A DNA stretch of 64,000 nt. Source: Glossina fuscipes. Its lineage: Eukaryota > Arthropoda > Insecta > Diptera > Glossinidae. Numbering within the stretch: position 1 is the stretch's first letter; each line of letters begins with the position of its first letter. The notes under the pieces are model-generated. The model was not told where the DNA came from, made no database searches, and worked only from the letters and a program-made list of their open reading frames with translations. The DNA is taken from positions 38,397,131 through 38,461,130 of the forward strand of contig NW_023998415.1 of the NCBI RefSeq assembly GCF_014805625.2, read 5' to 3'. Shown one piece after another: positions 47,800 to 60,534 of the stretch. The translations under genes were made by a program, and so were the position numbers.

Positions 47800-48260
47800 A
47801 TGAATAGGTAACGCGCCTTATACTATAACTCATGCGAGATGTGAAAAATTTAACATAATATGTTAAATGCTTGTGTACGTAAATATATTATATTAAATAA
47901 AGATATCTTAATATTCATTCCTGCCATTTTTTACTTATGAAACATTTTTTCACATTCTTCTTATAGAGAATGTCCACTGAAATGTATTGAAGCATTTTTA
48001 GAGCATAAAATTGAAAAATTTTTAATTCGAAATAAAAAATAAAACGAATGTATTTTTTTTTTTTGCCTACATATACACTTACACATATATCGTATTTACT
48101 ATTCGCTTAAAAATTGCATATGCTTTTGCTTTGTAAAGGTTCGATGTAGTGTAGCATCAAGCGGAATTTATGCCCATACAAATAATGAAAATGAAAGAGC
48201 AAACAATCAAATAACGGCTAATCGCTAGTCCTATTGCCGTCATTGATAACAGAGACACCA
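47800..48260 (+). repeat. Repeat R3, copy 4
   Basis: Blocks: aataggtaacgcgcc and actcatgcgagatgtg (about 47803-47842), ttcacattcttctt, gaaatgtattgaagcatttt (about 47970), ttttttgcctacatatacactta, cccatacaaataatgaaaatg and aaagagcaaac (about 48173-48204), and a terminal ggctaatcgctagtcctattgc then cgtcattgataacag near 48218-48252. It is the most diverged copy in its middle part. Confidence 0.6.
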
Positions 48261-49992
48261 AAGGTTTTTCAAATTTTATCATCTCTTATTTTAAAATATT
48301 TTTTGGCATAGCTTGTTATTTAACTGCCTCCGTTGTTACTAAATGAATCTCATATATTCCCTTTTTAAATCCAAGCAAGCTTTCGTCGACATAGACTGGC
48401 TCTCTTGTCACTCACATTGCCATTGTGACAGTAAAGAAAGGCGAAAAGAATTTAATTCGCTATCATAATTCGATTGATGTTCGCCTATGTTTTATATAGG
48501 CAAGCATAACACCTATGAAAAGCCGAGTCTCTTGGCACTTTGATTTTCATCAGCATAATTTAGAATACGCCTAATTTAGTTAATAAATGATAAATAAGTT
48601 GATTTAATGACTTCCGATTATTTATTCATACCCGTGCGTTTATTAGTAAACAAAAGTCGTCATAATCCAAGTGTATGCAGCTATGACAAATAATCAAAAA
48701 TAGTCTTCATTAAATTCCACACATATGAAAATGAACGTAAGTTTCCTAAAAACGATCTTTAATTGATTTGAAATGATTGCAATATTGATCAATATATTAC
48801 GAATTGATTTAGTTATTTTCTTCGGATCATTTGAACCTTTCAAAGTTCACGTAAATGTCCAAGACAAGAAATTCCAATTCGCGGATCTATGGCTTTTTAA
48901 TAGATTAACTAAGAAATTTTCAACCATTTTCAACTACTGGATTTGTCATTTAATGATGAGGTTTAATCCGATTCGATTGCAATGCCACCTTCCTTCTGAA
49001 CGGAAAACCTGACACGATGTCTTAAGAATAGGAAGCATCTCGTAAGATTTAGAGACAAACGCAATACTGGTAGATTACGTGTCCTGCGTATACGTTACCA
49101 TAATTACTTCTCGCCTACTCGAATAATCATCTACATGCGTTGCATTAATTCTGTTTTCAGTTTAAATTCACATAAAAAACACTTAATTATCCTAACTACT
49201 ACAACTTTTATACCAGTGATCGTAGATTAAAAAACTCAAATCAAACGTTTGGAATATGATCATAAAAATGAATGACAAACATATTGTTAACAAATCATAT
49301 ATTGATTTTTACATTGATATGCCAGTCAAATTTGTCGCCCCATTTTGTGTAACCACACAAAAATGATAACAGACTTGTACTTTATCAGATTATATTAATG
49401 TGTGTACAGTTTTAATTACCTCTATGCATACCCGTTGTTCTCTAGTGAACGATGACGGATGCATCATCACTTAAACAGACCTAACCAGATTTATTAAAGC
49501 ATATTAAAGTTATCAACTTATAGACTGCGTAAATGTTTTCAATCTGGCTCCGAGTCAAGTAAATCCGAAATTACATGGATAAGGATATGCAGAGCACGTT
49601 AGAAACATATGGGGAAATAAGCAATGGAATGAATGCGAACATGCGTACGCAATCGTGCGTGCGGTTTTTGAATTGCCGGACGTACATACGATTGCATAAT
49701 TTCCTAGTGGCATATAATCACTGCCTGTTACCGGAGAAACTATTATTACATATGTTGCCGTTCTCTCTTGTATTATCTGCGAGCAACAAAATGTTTTTTT
49801 GTTACATTTTTATTTCAAAACGAGCTTATTAGACCATGAAATGTATTAGATTTTTGCAAAGCACATAAATACGCATCGAAGACTTTATAACGTAAACATA
49901 TTTTTGATAAGCAAAAAATGGCAGATTTACTTCAATTGTTTCTCTCTGTGACCATATCTGCCGAGATCATAAACATGAACGGAAGGAAAGCT
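48261..49992. other. Unassigned stretch
   Basis: Open frames at 48773-49012 and 49575-49832 (plus) have slightly raised GC but no recognised domain, no convincing splice context and no homology within the window. Confidence 0.35.
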
Positions 49993-50301
49993 TTAACTAT
50001 ATTTTATTATATTTTGAGTAAACAAATTGCTTAGATATACAGACGATTGATAATCCTTCCCAGTTTTAAGCTTCCTTCTGATAAATAAGTATTGCGACGA
50101 CCAAAGTCGCTTGGCTTCCCTATCTTCCAAGTATTGCGTTTGTTGAATTACGCATCGTAAATCTGCTTTAAGAATTAACATTGACAGGGTTTGGGTATCG
50201 TTTTGAAAGGCCGAATACGTAGCCTTGAACGCCAATCCAATCGAAGTGAGCAAAGTTGATGTCACCGTTGTCTGTTTGCGGTTAGTTTTACCGAAGCACA
50301 T
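49993..50301 (-). CDS. Coding-like ORF, 102 codons, unknown family
   Basis: A true ATG at 50301 on the minus strand opens MCFGKTNRKQTTVTSTLLTS and continues through QQTQYLEDREAKRLWSSQ and a basic FIRRKLKTGK to IIKYS, stop at 49993. GC content, third-position use and amino-acid composition are more protein-like than almost anything else here. A second minus-strand frame just upstream (50557-50342) contains a hydrophobic segment (LLTLLVYLLLHRPIP) and could belong to the same unit, separated by about 40 bases. I recognise no domain. It could be an exon, a gene remnant or part of an unrecognised transposon. Confidence 0.35.
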   Translation of the reverse strand: MCFGKTNRKQTTVTSTLLTSIGLAFKATYSAFQNDTQTLSMLILKADLRCVIQQTQYLEDREAKRLWSSQYLFIRRKLKTGKDYQSSVYLSNLFTQNIIKYS

Positions 50302-50559
50302 GTTAACCGATAAGAAAAATTCATGTAAAAGTAATAATCAGTCAAAATAAAGTTTTGACCATACAATCAAGAGCCATACAGAAGTGAACTAACGCCGTAA
50401 CAAAAGGAATCGGTCGATGGAGCAACAAATAAACGAGTAACGTTAAAAGCATATATGATTTAAATTGAGTATAAATCGTATTAATTGAATTCCGTGTGTT
50501 ACTTAAAACACATCCCCCTTGCAATGAATATCGGGGAGTGCATTTCATAAATGGCAAAA

Positions 50560-51950
50560 AAATTGAAATTGCTGGTAATAATTAATAAAATGAATTGAAC
50601 TTTATAACGTGTTAAAGGAGAAAACCTATGCATTGCTTGCGGTCAAGAAAGATAAGATAATAATAACACAAAAAACCTGACAATAATTTCATTCCATAAG
50701 AAAAATAGTTTAAAAGCTAGGCTAAATTAGCCTTTTCGATCTTTGCAGTATGGCTTGTAGGTTGCATAAGAATATCGTACAAATAATACATTATACCAAC
50801 TAATATATATAGTCGATACTAAATTATATAAGGGCTCTCTTAGTTATAAAAATATTGAACTGTAAACCAATTTATGCAAGTCCGCATTAAAAAAAGAAAT
50901 TTTAAATTGAAATTGTAATGAAATACTCTCTGGAAATATCCAAAGTTTTTATTTGAAAAACGTTTTGTATAAAGTGAAAATATTTTTACATATTGATTGA
51001 TACTTTGTTTAAAAAATTACAATATATTGGCAAACCGTATGCCAGTATGTTCGGTGATAAAGTAAAAAGAGAAAGTGGATTTTACCTAACAAAAAAGTGT
51101 TATCTTATTAGATTAAAATGAACCTATGCTTTACTGGAACCGAAAAAAAAGTTTAAGGAAATCCTTTAAAAAAAATTGCCCCTGGATTAAATTAAAAAGA
51201 AACAGACAGAGATTACAATGCGAAAAAATAGCATATCGGTCATGATTTCTATAGTACCCACCTTGTCATCTTAGAAAATTCCATAAGGCACAGACAAATT
51301 CTACCACAAGACTCATTAACAATCTTATATTTTTTTACGCTACTCACAACGTTTTGCATGCGGTAAAAATATTCACTTTCCCAACTACTTTACGCTTACT
51401 ACTAAGATAACGTAAAAAATGATCTAAAGTTTTACAAAAGATTATAAGCCGTTTGTTCCGCTACTCAACAATGTTTTCGTTTCCTGCTATCAGCATCAAA
51501 AAGCTTTACCTATGGAGATGCTCATCGACAATATCTAATAGTTCCTTCTTGTTTAGAGAAAATTCAGTTGCACATACCTCGTGACATTCTTTCGTTATAT
51601 AAAGATGATACTATTTATTAAAGTACTTACAGATTCGTAAATATGTTTACATATTTGAAATAGATATTCGCTTAGTGAGTTAGTTAATAATGTCTCTGCA
51701 AGAGGATAATATCCACAGACCGCAGACCGTCATGCGCAGCACGCATATTCGATAAAATCCGTAATCCCAAGTGTCACACGTACAGTACTTAAGGACGAAT
51801 GGCATTATGTAAGTGTGTGTTCGATCGATGTAGCGCACATAACTGACAACCTCTGAAGAAACAGTTATTGAGAAAGGTCTGCCTCAGCGCACTTTGTTTG
51901 CCAAATATTGATAAACTTAAACCAGCTGGAAAATGCTGAGGTAATTCATA
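50560..51950. other. Unassigned AT-rich stretch
   Basis: No feature supported. A GC-richer patch at 51700-51960 lies immediately left of the LINE fragment and may belong to a decayed element. Confidence 0.4.
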
Positions 51951-51960
51951 GACGAGGCTA

Positions 51961-52395
51961 ATGTTAAAATACCGGACCACTACACCACAATGCCTAAGCT
52001 ATTTCACAGAAGAAAAATTTGGACGGCCATACTGGAGTTACAGTACAAAAATGGTACTCTTGGTTCAAACCTGGAAAGTGGCGAAACCGATACACAAGCT
52101 ATTGGAATTGCAAAGGACCGATATACGTCTCGTAAGTGGCTTTTCTACGAGTCACAGCTTCCTCAGATACCACATGGAAAATGTGAATTTATCAGATACT
52201 GATTCATGCAGATTCTGCGAGGGAGCATGCATGTCTATCTTCGGAATCAGATATCAGGTGTTTGGCGAACATTTTATAACGCTGAACACTGTATAATTCT
52301 CCGAACCGGCGGGATTTAAAAGGATCCTAAAACTAGAGGGCTAGAGGCACGAGTGGGCACAATAGACGTTTTTAGGTCGCAGTAAGAATTGCTCA
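51961..52395 (+). mobile_element. LINE relic, C-terminal end (R1/LOA-like)
   Basis: The plus-strand frame contains KPIHKLLELQRTDIRLVSGF, TSHSFLRYHMENVNLSDTD and SCRFCE (about 52072-52223). This matches the C-terminal region after the RNase H or RT domain of R1/LOA/jockey-type LINEs, whose usual pattern is L..LSR..LR...GF.TGH..L..HL..MG..DSP.CRFC.E. The later His and Cys of the zinc-knuckle are not readable because of frame loss after CRFCEGACM. No upstream RT is present, so this is a short 5'-truncated relic. The 3' boundary is a guess. Confidence 0.6.
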
Positions 52396-53395
52396 TCGCA
52401 TTACGATACAATACTAATGCGATTATTTTAACTCTTTATCGCAAACTTATTTTATCACTAACAACCCGTTGTGCTGATTTTTGTGCCCGCATCTGTGTCC
52501 ATGTCCCCATTTGATTCATACTCTGACTTTACTATACCTATACACTCTCGTGATTGTTACGTACTTTATCTGTTCAATTCAACTGTCCTTTCTTTTCTTG
52601 TTGTGTTTTTCTATTCTTTTGTCCCCTTTGATAGTTATCCTACTTGAGATGGATTTACATGATGAAGCGAAAATGTAAAATAGTGGATATAAATCTGAAA
52701 TATTCAAAAACTTGTTACTGTTTAGCGAAATATTCCCCTCCAATACTCATATTGCTTTTATCATATAACTTTTTTAACATTCTTATATATTATATATCGG
52801 CGTTCAACGTTTTAAGGTTTATTGGAAAGCGCGATTGAAAAAAAAAACGAATCTCTTTTATTAACTGAAACTGATTGTGTCGTTGCTGTGCAAGGTAAGC
52901 TTTGTATCGCTTAAACCGCTTCAGAGACCTGTCCTTTTCAAAATTCTACATCAGGTATCGTACGACGGTAACTCATAGTAGCAATAAAAGGATGTGGGGT
53001 TAACGTAATGAAAACAATGGCTGCTAGTGGTTGAACAAAAATTCATGTAAACATGATCATAATATCGAACACACATACAGAGCCGATGAAACATTTAATT
53101 GATGAATAAATACAGTTGTAATTAAAATAATTAACAATTAATTAATAAATGCACAGATTTGAGTTTTATTGCTTGATCATACACGCGGCAATAGCAAGTT
53201 TTCCTCCGTCCCGCAAGCTGTGAAAAATGGAACAAATTTTCATGACTCGTTGTGAAGCTGTATTAACGATTCATCTTCATAACTTTATTATATTTTTTTT
53301 AATTTTTATATATTATGGTCGTTCTAACACAAAGCACAAAACATCATTGTTTTTTACATCTAAACAAACTAACGAGTTTTCACTTGCTTGCTTCA

Positions 53396-53429
<34 letters not shown>

Positions 53430-55895
53430 TTGTAAAGATTGCTTGCGTATTATTTTTTTGAAGGAAGGGAAAAAAACGATACAAAATGACAAATCTCGCC
53501 TTGAGTTCCATTCCAGCCTCAAAGCGAAATATCATATAGCATATATATATATATACATAATTTATAATTCATAAATACGGCCAACATTGCGATGATGAAC
53601 ACGCGATTCTAATGGTGTAATGTTTCGTAACATATAGGAGAGGTGTTTCTAGTATAATGTCAAAGTACACTGTACTGCTTGGTATTTTATGCAATGCCAA
53701 CATTATTAAAATAATGAATACTTCCCTCCCTTTCTGTCTTAGCTATACGCGCACATAAAAAAACTGACAAAGCTCTATTGGAATATAAAAAAAAGTTGTT
53801 TTTACTATTGATGGTTAATTCTGCAGATTGATTGATAACAAAAAAATCGCTCTAATACAATTATCATATATGATTGAAATGATTATATATAACTTTTACG
53901 AACTTGCCACGACGACCAGCGTATTGTGCCAGCGTATTTATATTTTTATTATATTCTGTTTCAATTAGGCATCTTTGCTAAAAATTGAAAATCATTCTAA
54001 GGCGAGAACTTTAGAGCGACTTATTTCACTTATAAATATTATTAACTATAATTATTGTTGCTGCATTTTACGTAATAGCTAGAATGTAACCTGTAGTATA
54101 GATGAAAGGTAAATGTAAAAATACCATCAAAGTATTAGTAATTACTGTAAAATAGCAGCAACAGCTCGTTAGAGAATGAAAATGACCACGGCGACAGCAA
54201 CACAACAATGAAATTTTTACTTGATTATAGTGTAGACTCAACTTTTTAAAATGTTTACTACACTAATCTTTGCATAATAATTAAATGCATAAAATAATAA
54301 CAACAACAACATCTAAAATCAGGTTATGTGTAAGGAAAGCCGTGTGTGTGAGTGTGTCTTTTTCTCTTGTGTGCCATGAAGTTAAGAATGCGATGAATCT
54401 CAAGGCACTACACGGAACTTATAAATACCTGCACATATATATAACAACACGCTATATATATGTACATATGCATGTACATATATGTATATGTATGTGTTCG
54501 CTTATTTATAAAAGTTTGTGTATTTATAGAATACCAAATAAAGGCCTTATAATGCCAACATTTGTATTCAACTCAAAATGACGACAACGTCATACTCGTA
54601 TTCAAGCTTCAGCTGAAAGTAATGAATGCAAGTGATAGATGAATGGATGGATAGACTTATGTACGGTAAACAAATATGTATAAATGTATGTCCACATGAA
54701 ATTCATACATACATATTCACATAAATGAATGCATTGGGTGATTGCAAAAATCATAACACATTTTCAGACGTATAGAGGAATAGGGAGCAAACATTTTGAG
54801 AAAAGCACGTAACTACTTCCCGTTAATGACAATATTTTAATGAAAAACAGTCTGCTTAAGATTGCCGATCTTCGTACATTTTTGAGTAAGCAAGTTTTCC
54901 AAGCTATATGCTTGCCTAGAGAATACATTACAATTATATATCCCGATGAAAGTTTATTCAAAATATGACTACACTGCAAGCATAATTGGAAGTGAAAGGC
55001 TTTCATAAAAAGTCGACTTTTGCTTCATTCTATATTACGATCTATTTCGACACGCATCGTAAAGAAAACTTAATTAAGTTTAAATTTGTACTAAGACTGA
55101 ATATTAATTAACATTGGCTCAGGTTCAAGAAGTGCTAGATTTACTTGAAGGTAATATAATCAAACTATATTGGTAATGGTATCGGTCATAATTTTTTCGA
55201 CTATCGAATAGCTCAGTGTGAGTATATTAATACTTGTGCTTGCACTTATAGCATTTCTTTATTCTCTAAAGGAACGAATACTAATTCCGTTATTATGTTT
55301 AAAGAACTAAACAAAAAAAAAAAAAAAAAATCACATCAAATATCCATAAAAAATTGTTATTTGTCGATCAGTCTGTTTACCGGTTACATGAGAATTTCAT
55401 CAATTTTTAAAATCATAAACTAATACAAATATTTTTGCTTGAGTTCCACGAATGATTTCAAAAAATCAGTTCAATCTTCTTAACCCAATCGCACTATTGA
55501 AGATCTACTGGAAAATAAGTTGTACAGTTTCTCACTATTTAATTGTATATTTTAGATTACAAATTATGTCAGTCGATTCATTGCGAAGATATTTAAATGA
55601 AAGTAAACCGAGATTTTCATATAGTTGCTGTACGGGGTGGATATCCGAGATTCGTCTTAAGGCAAAAATAAATCTTTGTTACTTGTTTACTTATATGAAT
55701 AAAGAAAATTTTGTACAATGTCGCCTTTTCACTTCTTACATCAAAATACGAAACAATCATTTCATACGGCAACGTGCCTTAGTAGAATGTACGGCTGTCC
55801 ACGTCATATATACACATATGCACAATCATCCTATATGATATATAAAACTAAAGCAACAAGAACGTTATTATGTGTTTGCATATATGTGTGCAAAA

Positions 55896-55926
<31 letters not shown>

Positions 55927-56860
55927 CATTCATTCAAATATATACAGAAAATTTACATGTAGCCTACTTTAAATGTTCTGCACACGCACTTATACCTAAA
56001 ATATATACATGCACGTACTCACGTACTCACCTAAGGCTTCATAAATGGTTCAAAGACTTTGATATGCGATGTTGATTCACTCTCATCCCCACAGCGCAAC
56101 ACCACATAGAGACTAGTTTTCTCCTCTCACCTCTACTACTTGCAGCTTTTTAGCATATTCTACTATATATTTATGTGCTTGTGCGTATACGTTCGAAGAG
56201 GGGGTTTGCGTAAAGAGTTTATGCAAAGAGTTTACCCTGAAATTTGCATAAAAATTTAATGAATGTTTTATGTTGACTGATGCAAAGATTAAAAATTATT
56301 TACTCATTTTAACGCAAAATACCAAAAAAAAAAAAAAACCTAAAAGAAAAGAGCAAAAAAAAAAATAAAACAATGCACCTGAGTTCGGTATTTAAAGAAA
56401 TTTAATTTAATCTTCATTTGAAGACGCAAAACGGCTGAAACCAAAAATTCTCTTAATTCTATTCTAAATGTAATGTATTTGCAAAACTTTTTTTTTTTTT
56501 TTTTTTTATTATATTAATTGCGTAATTTAAAAAAAAAAAGTTTTAAATGAAAATATTGCTAATGGACTTTTTTTAAAAAACATTTATTTTCTCAAACAAA
56601 ATTTTTCATTTGCTTAATAGATGATTTGAATCTTTTACAGAATACAGCAAAATAGATGTTAATGAATAAGTAAACATTTTCCGCAAAAAAATAAATAGTT
56701 ACCTTGTCTAAGGGAAATTTCTGCCTTGAAATATTGGATATTTTATTTAGGCGTTCCAAAAAGACTTCCTGGGGTCAAATTAATCGCCGCTAAAAAGATT
56801 CAGCCGAATATTTTACTTGTTTATTGCCAACTTCTCTAACGAACTAAGAAATTGCTTTAA
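52396..56860. other. Unassigned AT-rich stretch with simple repeats
   Basis: Includes poly(T) at 53397-53422, poly(A) at 55311-55330 and 56323-56338, (CA)n at 55903-55923, poly(T) at 56489-56507. A 128-codon frame at 55452-55838 (plus) has no recognisable domain. Nothing else supported. Confidence 0.45.
55903..55923. repeat. (CA)n microsatellite
   Basis: Perfect CA run. Confidence 0.9.
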
Positions 56861-56867
56861 GAAGTAA

Positions 56868-57143
56868 TTATGCTAATTTATATATGTTTCCAGATAACAA
56901 AAATAAGTTAGTGACCGCCGACACGTATCGTTGAGTCGATGCGAAACTGGGAGCGACTTGAAAGATTTCAATGCTTACGCTAAGAATTATGAAGTTTGAG
57001 ATAAATAATTTCAAGTCCATTACGAGGTCGACTACAGAACTATACACTTCGTTGTCGTTTTCTTTGTGATTTATCCATACGTCAAGTGTAGAAATGTGAG
57101 CGTTTGCCACTGACAGATATAGCAATAGTGACACCCTCTTCAA
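56868..57143 (-). CDS. Hydrophobic open frame, uncertain
   Basis: Minus-strand frame of 91 codons beginning MKRVSLLLYLSVANAHIS, which looks like a signal peptide or first membrane segment, with a second hydrophobic stretch LKLFISNFIILSVSI in the middle. No family recognised and no splice context established. Could be chance in AT-rich DNA, which favours hydrophobic frames. Confidence 0.2.
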   Translation of the reverse strand: MKRVSLLLYLSVANAHISTLDVWINHKENDNEVYSSVVDLVMDLKLFISNFIILSVSIEIFQVAPSFASTQRYVSAVTNLFLLSGNIYKLA

Positions 57144-57639
57144 AGGTTGAAATCGATCAAGTGTGTGTGAGCCTCCTAATAGAATAAAGTAATGTTAGAT
57201 GCTAAAATTATCATTTCTGTAGATTTTGTAAGCGTTGCTCTTAAATTTTCCAAATAATTTTCCTCAAAAAAAAGTTGCTTTAATGTTGCATATTGCAAGT
57301 TACATACTGACCAGTGATGGTGGAGCCTATTCTTGGGCATATTATGAAAATTCCATAGGACGGTAAACGATATATTTTGTAAATAACACTTTGTTCGATT
57401 TTTCTTTTTCGAAAAGAATCCGTAGTACTAACATACACACTACTCGTATGTTAATCCCAAACTCGTTCCAACTCTGTATCCAATCAACGCCGGCAAAATC
57501 GAGATCAAACCATTTGCAAGGATCCGAATTGGATATACCATTGCACCACATCAGTGGATCCTTAAGAAATCTACTTGTTCGGCCTTCAATTACAAACATA
57601 TATTTGTTTGCCTGTATTAGAAGTTAGTTATACGGAATC

Positions 57640-58269
57640 CTTCGACTTCGAAATTAAAATGTTATTGGTACCTAGTTATATCGGTTTATTGAGAAATGCG
57701 CAGGCTGATCGAGCGGCGAAATATACTGCCACTGCACCTCTAATTATGGATGATGTCATGGAAGAGTTGGATGTTCAAAGACACATTGGAAGAAAAGTTA
57801 AAGAGAAAATTACAGAAGGAAATCTACAATACCATCATCAGTACTCTACCCTTTTATTAACCCGCAATTAACCCTCCACTTTTATATCCGATAAATGTTG
57901 AGTGAATCAAGATCCAAACATTTTCGAGAATTCGTCTTGGCCATACAATTGCAACTCACCAATGGCTCTTGAAGAACTCTTCCTCCCCAATCTGCAATCT
58001 TATGGAGAAATTCTCACTATAAAGCACATACTCAACTTTACCTTCGTTAGAAGTATTGCATTTGAAACGATTAATCCTATAGACATTGTACAATCAGCTA
58101 CAGATCAAAATATCAATAAAATATATTACTTTATCCAAAGTACTAGACTCAATATCTAATTATGTGCAAATTATAAATTAAAGCCGATAGCCTGTGTGGC
58201 TAGTCTTCAATGTCTTTCTTTTTTAAAGTTTAAAGTTACAATAATAATAATAATAATAATAATAATAAA
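57640..58269 (+). mobile_element. I-clade-like LINE, 3' end with RNase H remnant and (AAT)n tail
   Basis: The plus strand reads VPSYIGLLRNAQADRAAKYT (about 57668-57727), the C-terminal motif of a LINE-encoded RNase H (family form WVPSHxGIxGNExADxAAK). RHIGRKVKEKITEGN follows, then after a frame break YGEILTIKHILNF (about 58000-58040), matching the CxxxxTIKHIL(x)xCP C-terminal finger with its cysteines lost. The stop is at 58157-58159. A short 3' UTR contains aaagccgatagcct (58180-58193) and gctagt, and ends in (AAT)n at 58241-58269, a tail style known from the I element. The rest of the LINE is absent, so it is a dead 5'-truncated copy. Its left limit is uncertain; weak similarity may begin near 57500. 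Confidence 0.7.
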
Positions 58270-59526
58270 CATATACTTTGTGAATGTGAAAATCTTTCTA
58301 ATACTCGAAGATTGATTTTCTGAGCGTCTAACAGTTATTTATAACGCATGGATAACTTTTGCATGCATTCCACGATAACAGCTGTAACAGTTTGAAATAT
58401 ATTAAAATTTTTAAACATAGATGATAATCCAAACTCACCATAAAGTATCAAATTTTCCTTTTTGTTGTGTTGTTTAAAACACTTCATAGCTAATTCTATA
58501 TATTCCATAGAAAGTATACCTAATATTAACAAGGATATGATTTGGTTTATCATCTTAATAACAACTAACGGATTATTGTTATTAAACAAGCAAACAACAA
58601 TTGTGACTAGACTTTAAAAGCAAAGAACAGTAGAAATCGTTGAATTATTTTACCGTAAGTAAACATTGAACAGAATTTTGTTTCGCAACACTTGAAACGA
58701 ATTATCAGCATTGTAAAGAAACCATAACTAGAATGATGGCCTATAAAGCAAAAACGTTGCGTTTATGTTCATTTAAAGAGATATTGCGTAAAAATATTTG
58801 GATAATACTAGAAACAACGTACAGAAGCAATTGCTATATAATCGAACAAATGAACTATCAAAATTGCAAAAGTCAATCGAAATCGAATTTACGATTAATT
58901 GACCAAATATTACATAATTCTTGCGCATGAAAAATTCAATTAGTTTTTATAGACATTTTACATAACAATAAAATTAACCGTATACTGCATCGCAAAAAAT
59001 ATATAAATAACTTTATTGCTTAACAAGTTGAAAAGTTAGTTACTTTCGTTTCGATAAAAAAAGAGTTATTGAAAAAATTGAAACTTTCTATAAACACATG
59101 TGTGCGTGCATAACTATAGCACGAAAGTTGCTAGCGTAAATTTAATATGCATAAATATAACGCAAATAGTGGACCAAATAGCAGATGTGTGTGAAAGTAT
59201 CAAAATATCAAAAAAGACGTTTTTTTTTTTTTATTTTGCCAAAAAAATCATAACTATCATGATGCAATATTTATATACGTATGCACACATTCAGTCCAAC
59301 TTGTATCTGAACACAAGCACAATTTAGCATAAAACCCAACAAACAAACAAACAAAAATAAAGAGAAGGTAACAAACAAAAACAACATATACGTTAAGATG
59401 AGACTGAAACAACCGTTACCATCTACGCCAAATGTTGCGTTTCTCTGCAAATAGGTGGCATTCGAATGAATGACAGGTATGCGAAGAAACATAAAAGAAA
59501 TTTAGAATCCTTTGATTTAATTACAG
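58270..59526. other. Unassigned AT-rich stretch
   Basis: No supported feature; poly(T) near 59219-59232. Confidence 0.4.
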
Positions 59527-59627
59527 GTGGCTCGGACGAGGTCATTTCTGATTCAGAAAGGAAGATTTGTACTCCGTCTCGCCCTAATCTTCACCCCCTC
59601 TTTCTTACCAACACCAACTATTTATGA
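59527..59627 (+). CDS. Candidate 3'-terminal exon, short
   Basis: Following an acceptor-like tttgatttaattacag (ending 59526), a GC-rich block gives an open frame GGSDEVISDSERKICTPSRP to LTNTNYL and a TGA at 59625-59627. It stands out by composition. It may be a last exon, or a decayed repeat. No family recognised. Confidence 0.25.
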
Positions 59628-59720
59628 AAATGAGAAAGTCAAGTATTCAAGGAATTGGAACGAATGGTACGATTACTTCTAAGAAGATTGAATGTTGCCA
59701 AACCCCCAACAAATTGCATA

Positions 59721-59740
59721 TATATATATATATATATATA
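59721..59740. repeat. (AT)n microsatellite
   Basis: Short AT run. Confidence 0.9.
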
Positions 59741-60534
59741 AATCGTGGTCGTCACAAGATGAAAGTGTAGTAAATCTACGATTTAAACCTATTTGCGACT
59801 TGTAAACAAAAATAGATAACAAACTAATTGTGTCTACCTAAGTCTGATCCTTTTTGTGTCAGTGATGTCTTCAACGAAAGGATTAGCTATCTATCAGTAT
59901 GTACTATAAGCTTGCAATTAAGATAATTCACTTTTCATGAGTACATGTTGCAATTTTAATTAAGGAAAAATTAATATAACAAAAACAAACGAAGCAAATA
60001 AGGTAAATTTAAGTTCACGGAAATTAATCGACATGTCCATATAGTTTCTAAATTACCTTTCATATGATTTTACAATTATTTTATTCTCATCACTAGCCTG
60101 CGATATCACCCGAATGTTTATTAAGGAGAGCCAAAGCTTTGAAAGGGAAACTTTTCCAATTGACCAATCAACACAATCAAATTAACAGCGCGTCGACTTA
60201 AGTCGTTGAAATTCAAGATCCTCCTGAAAGTATACTTCTTCACCACATATTTAATAATAAATAATGGATATAAAAAAAAAGTCTTTCCGGAAACAGTTGT
60301 GCAACATTTTTCAATGTTATTATGGCGTACGCACGTTTACATCCATCTTAATAATTTTTTTTATTCCGTTATAGTTTTACGATATTCGAATAACTTTACT
60401 TCTTCTACTTGTTCCGCTTATTTTATGCCAATAAGAAAAGTTTAATAACAATAATCATAATGCGTAGAATAAAATAAGAAGAAAACTGTTCATCTGTTAA
60501 AGCGTCTAAATACAGCTAAGGGTTATATAGAAAA

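Noticed and set aside
55452..55838. 128-codon plus-strand ORF, the longest gap-free one outside repeats
   Set aside because: No domain, weak codon bias, and its last part overlaps unrelated frames. Length alone is not evidence in AT-rich DNA of this size.
57342..57627. Opposed 85- and 78-codon ORFs next to the I-like LINE
   Set aside because: No recognisable protein on either strand. The plus-strand sequence may be very decayed LINE, but the similarity is too weak to claim.
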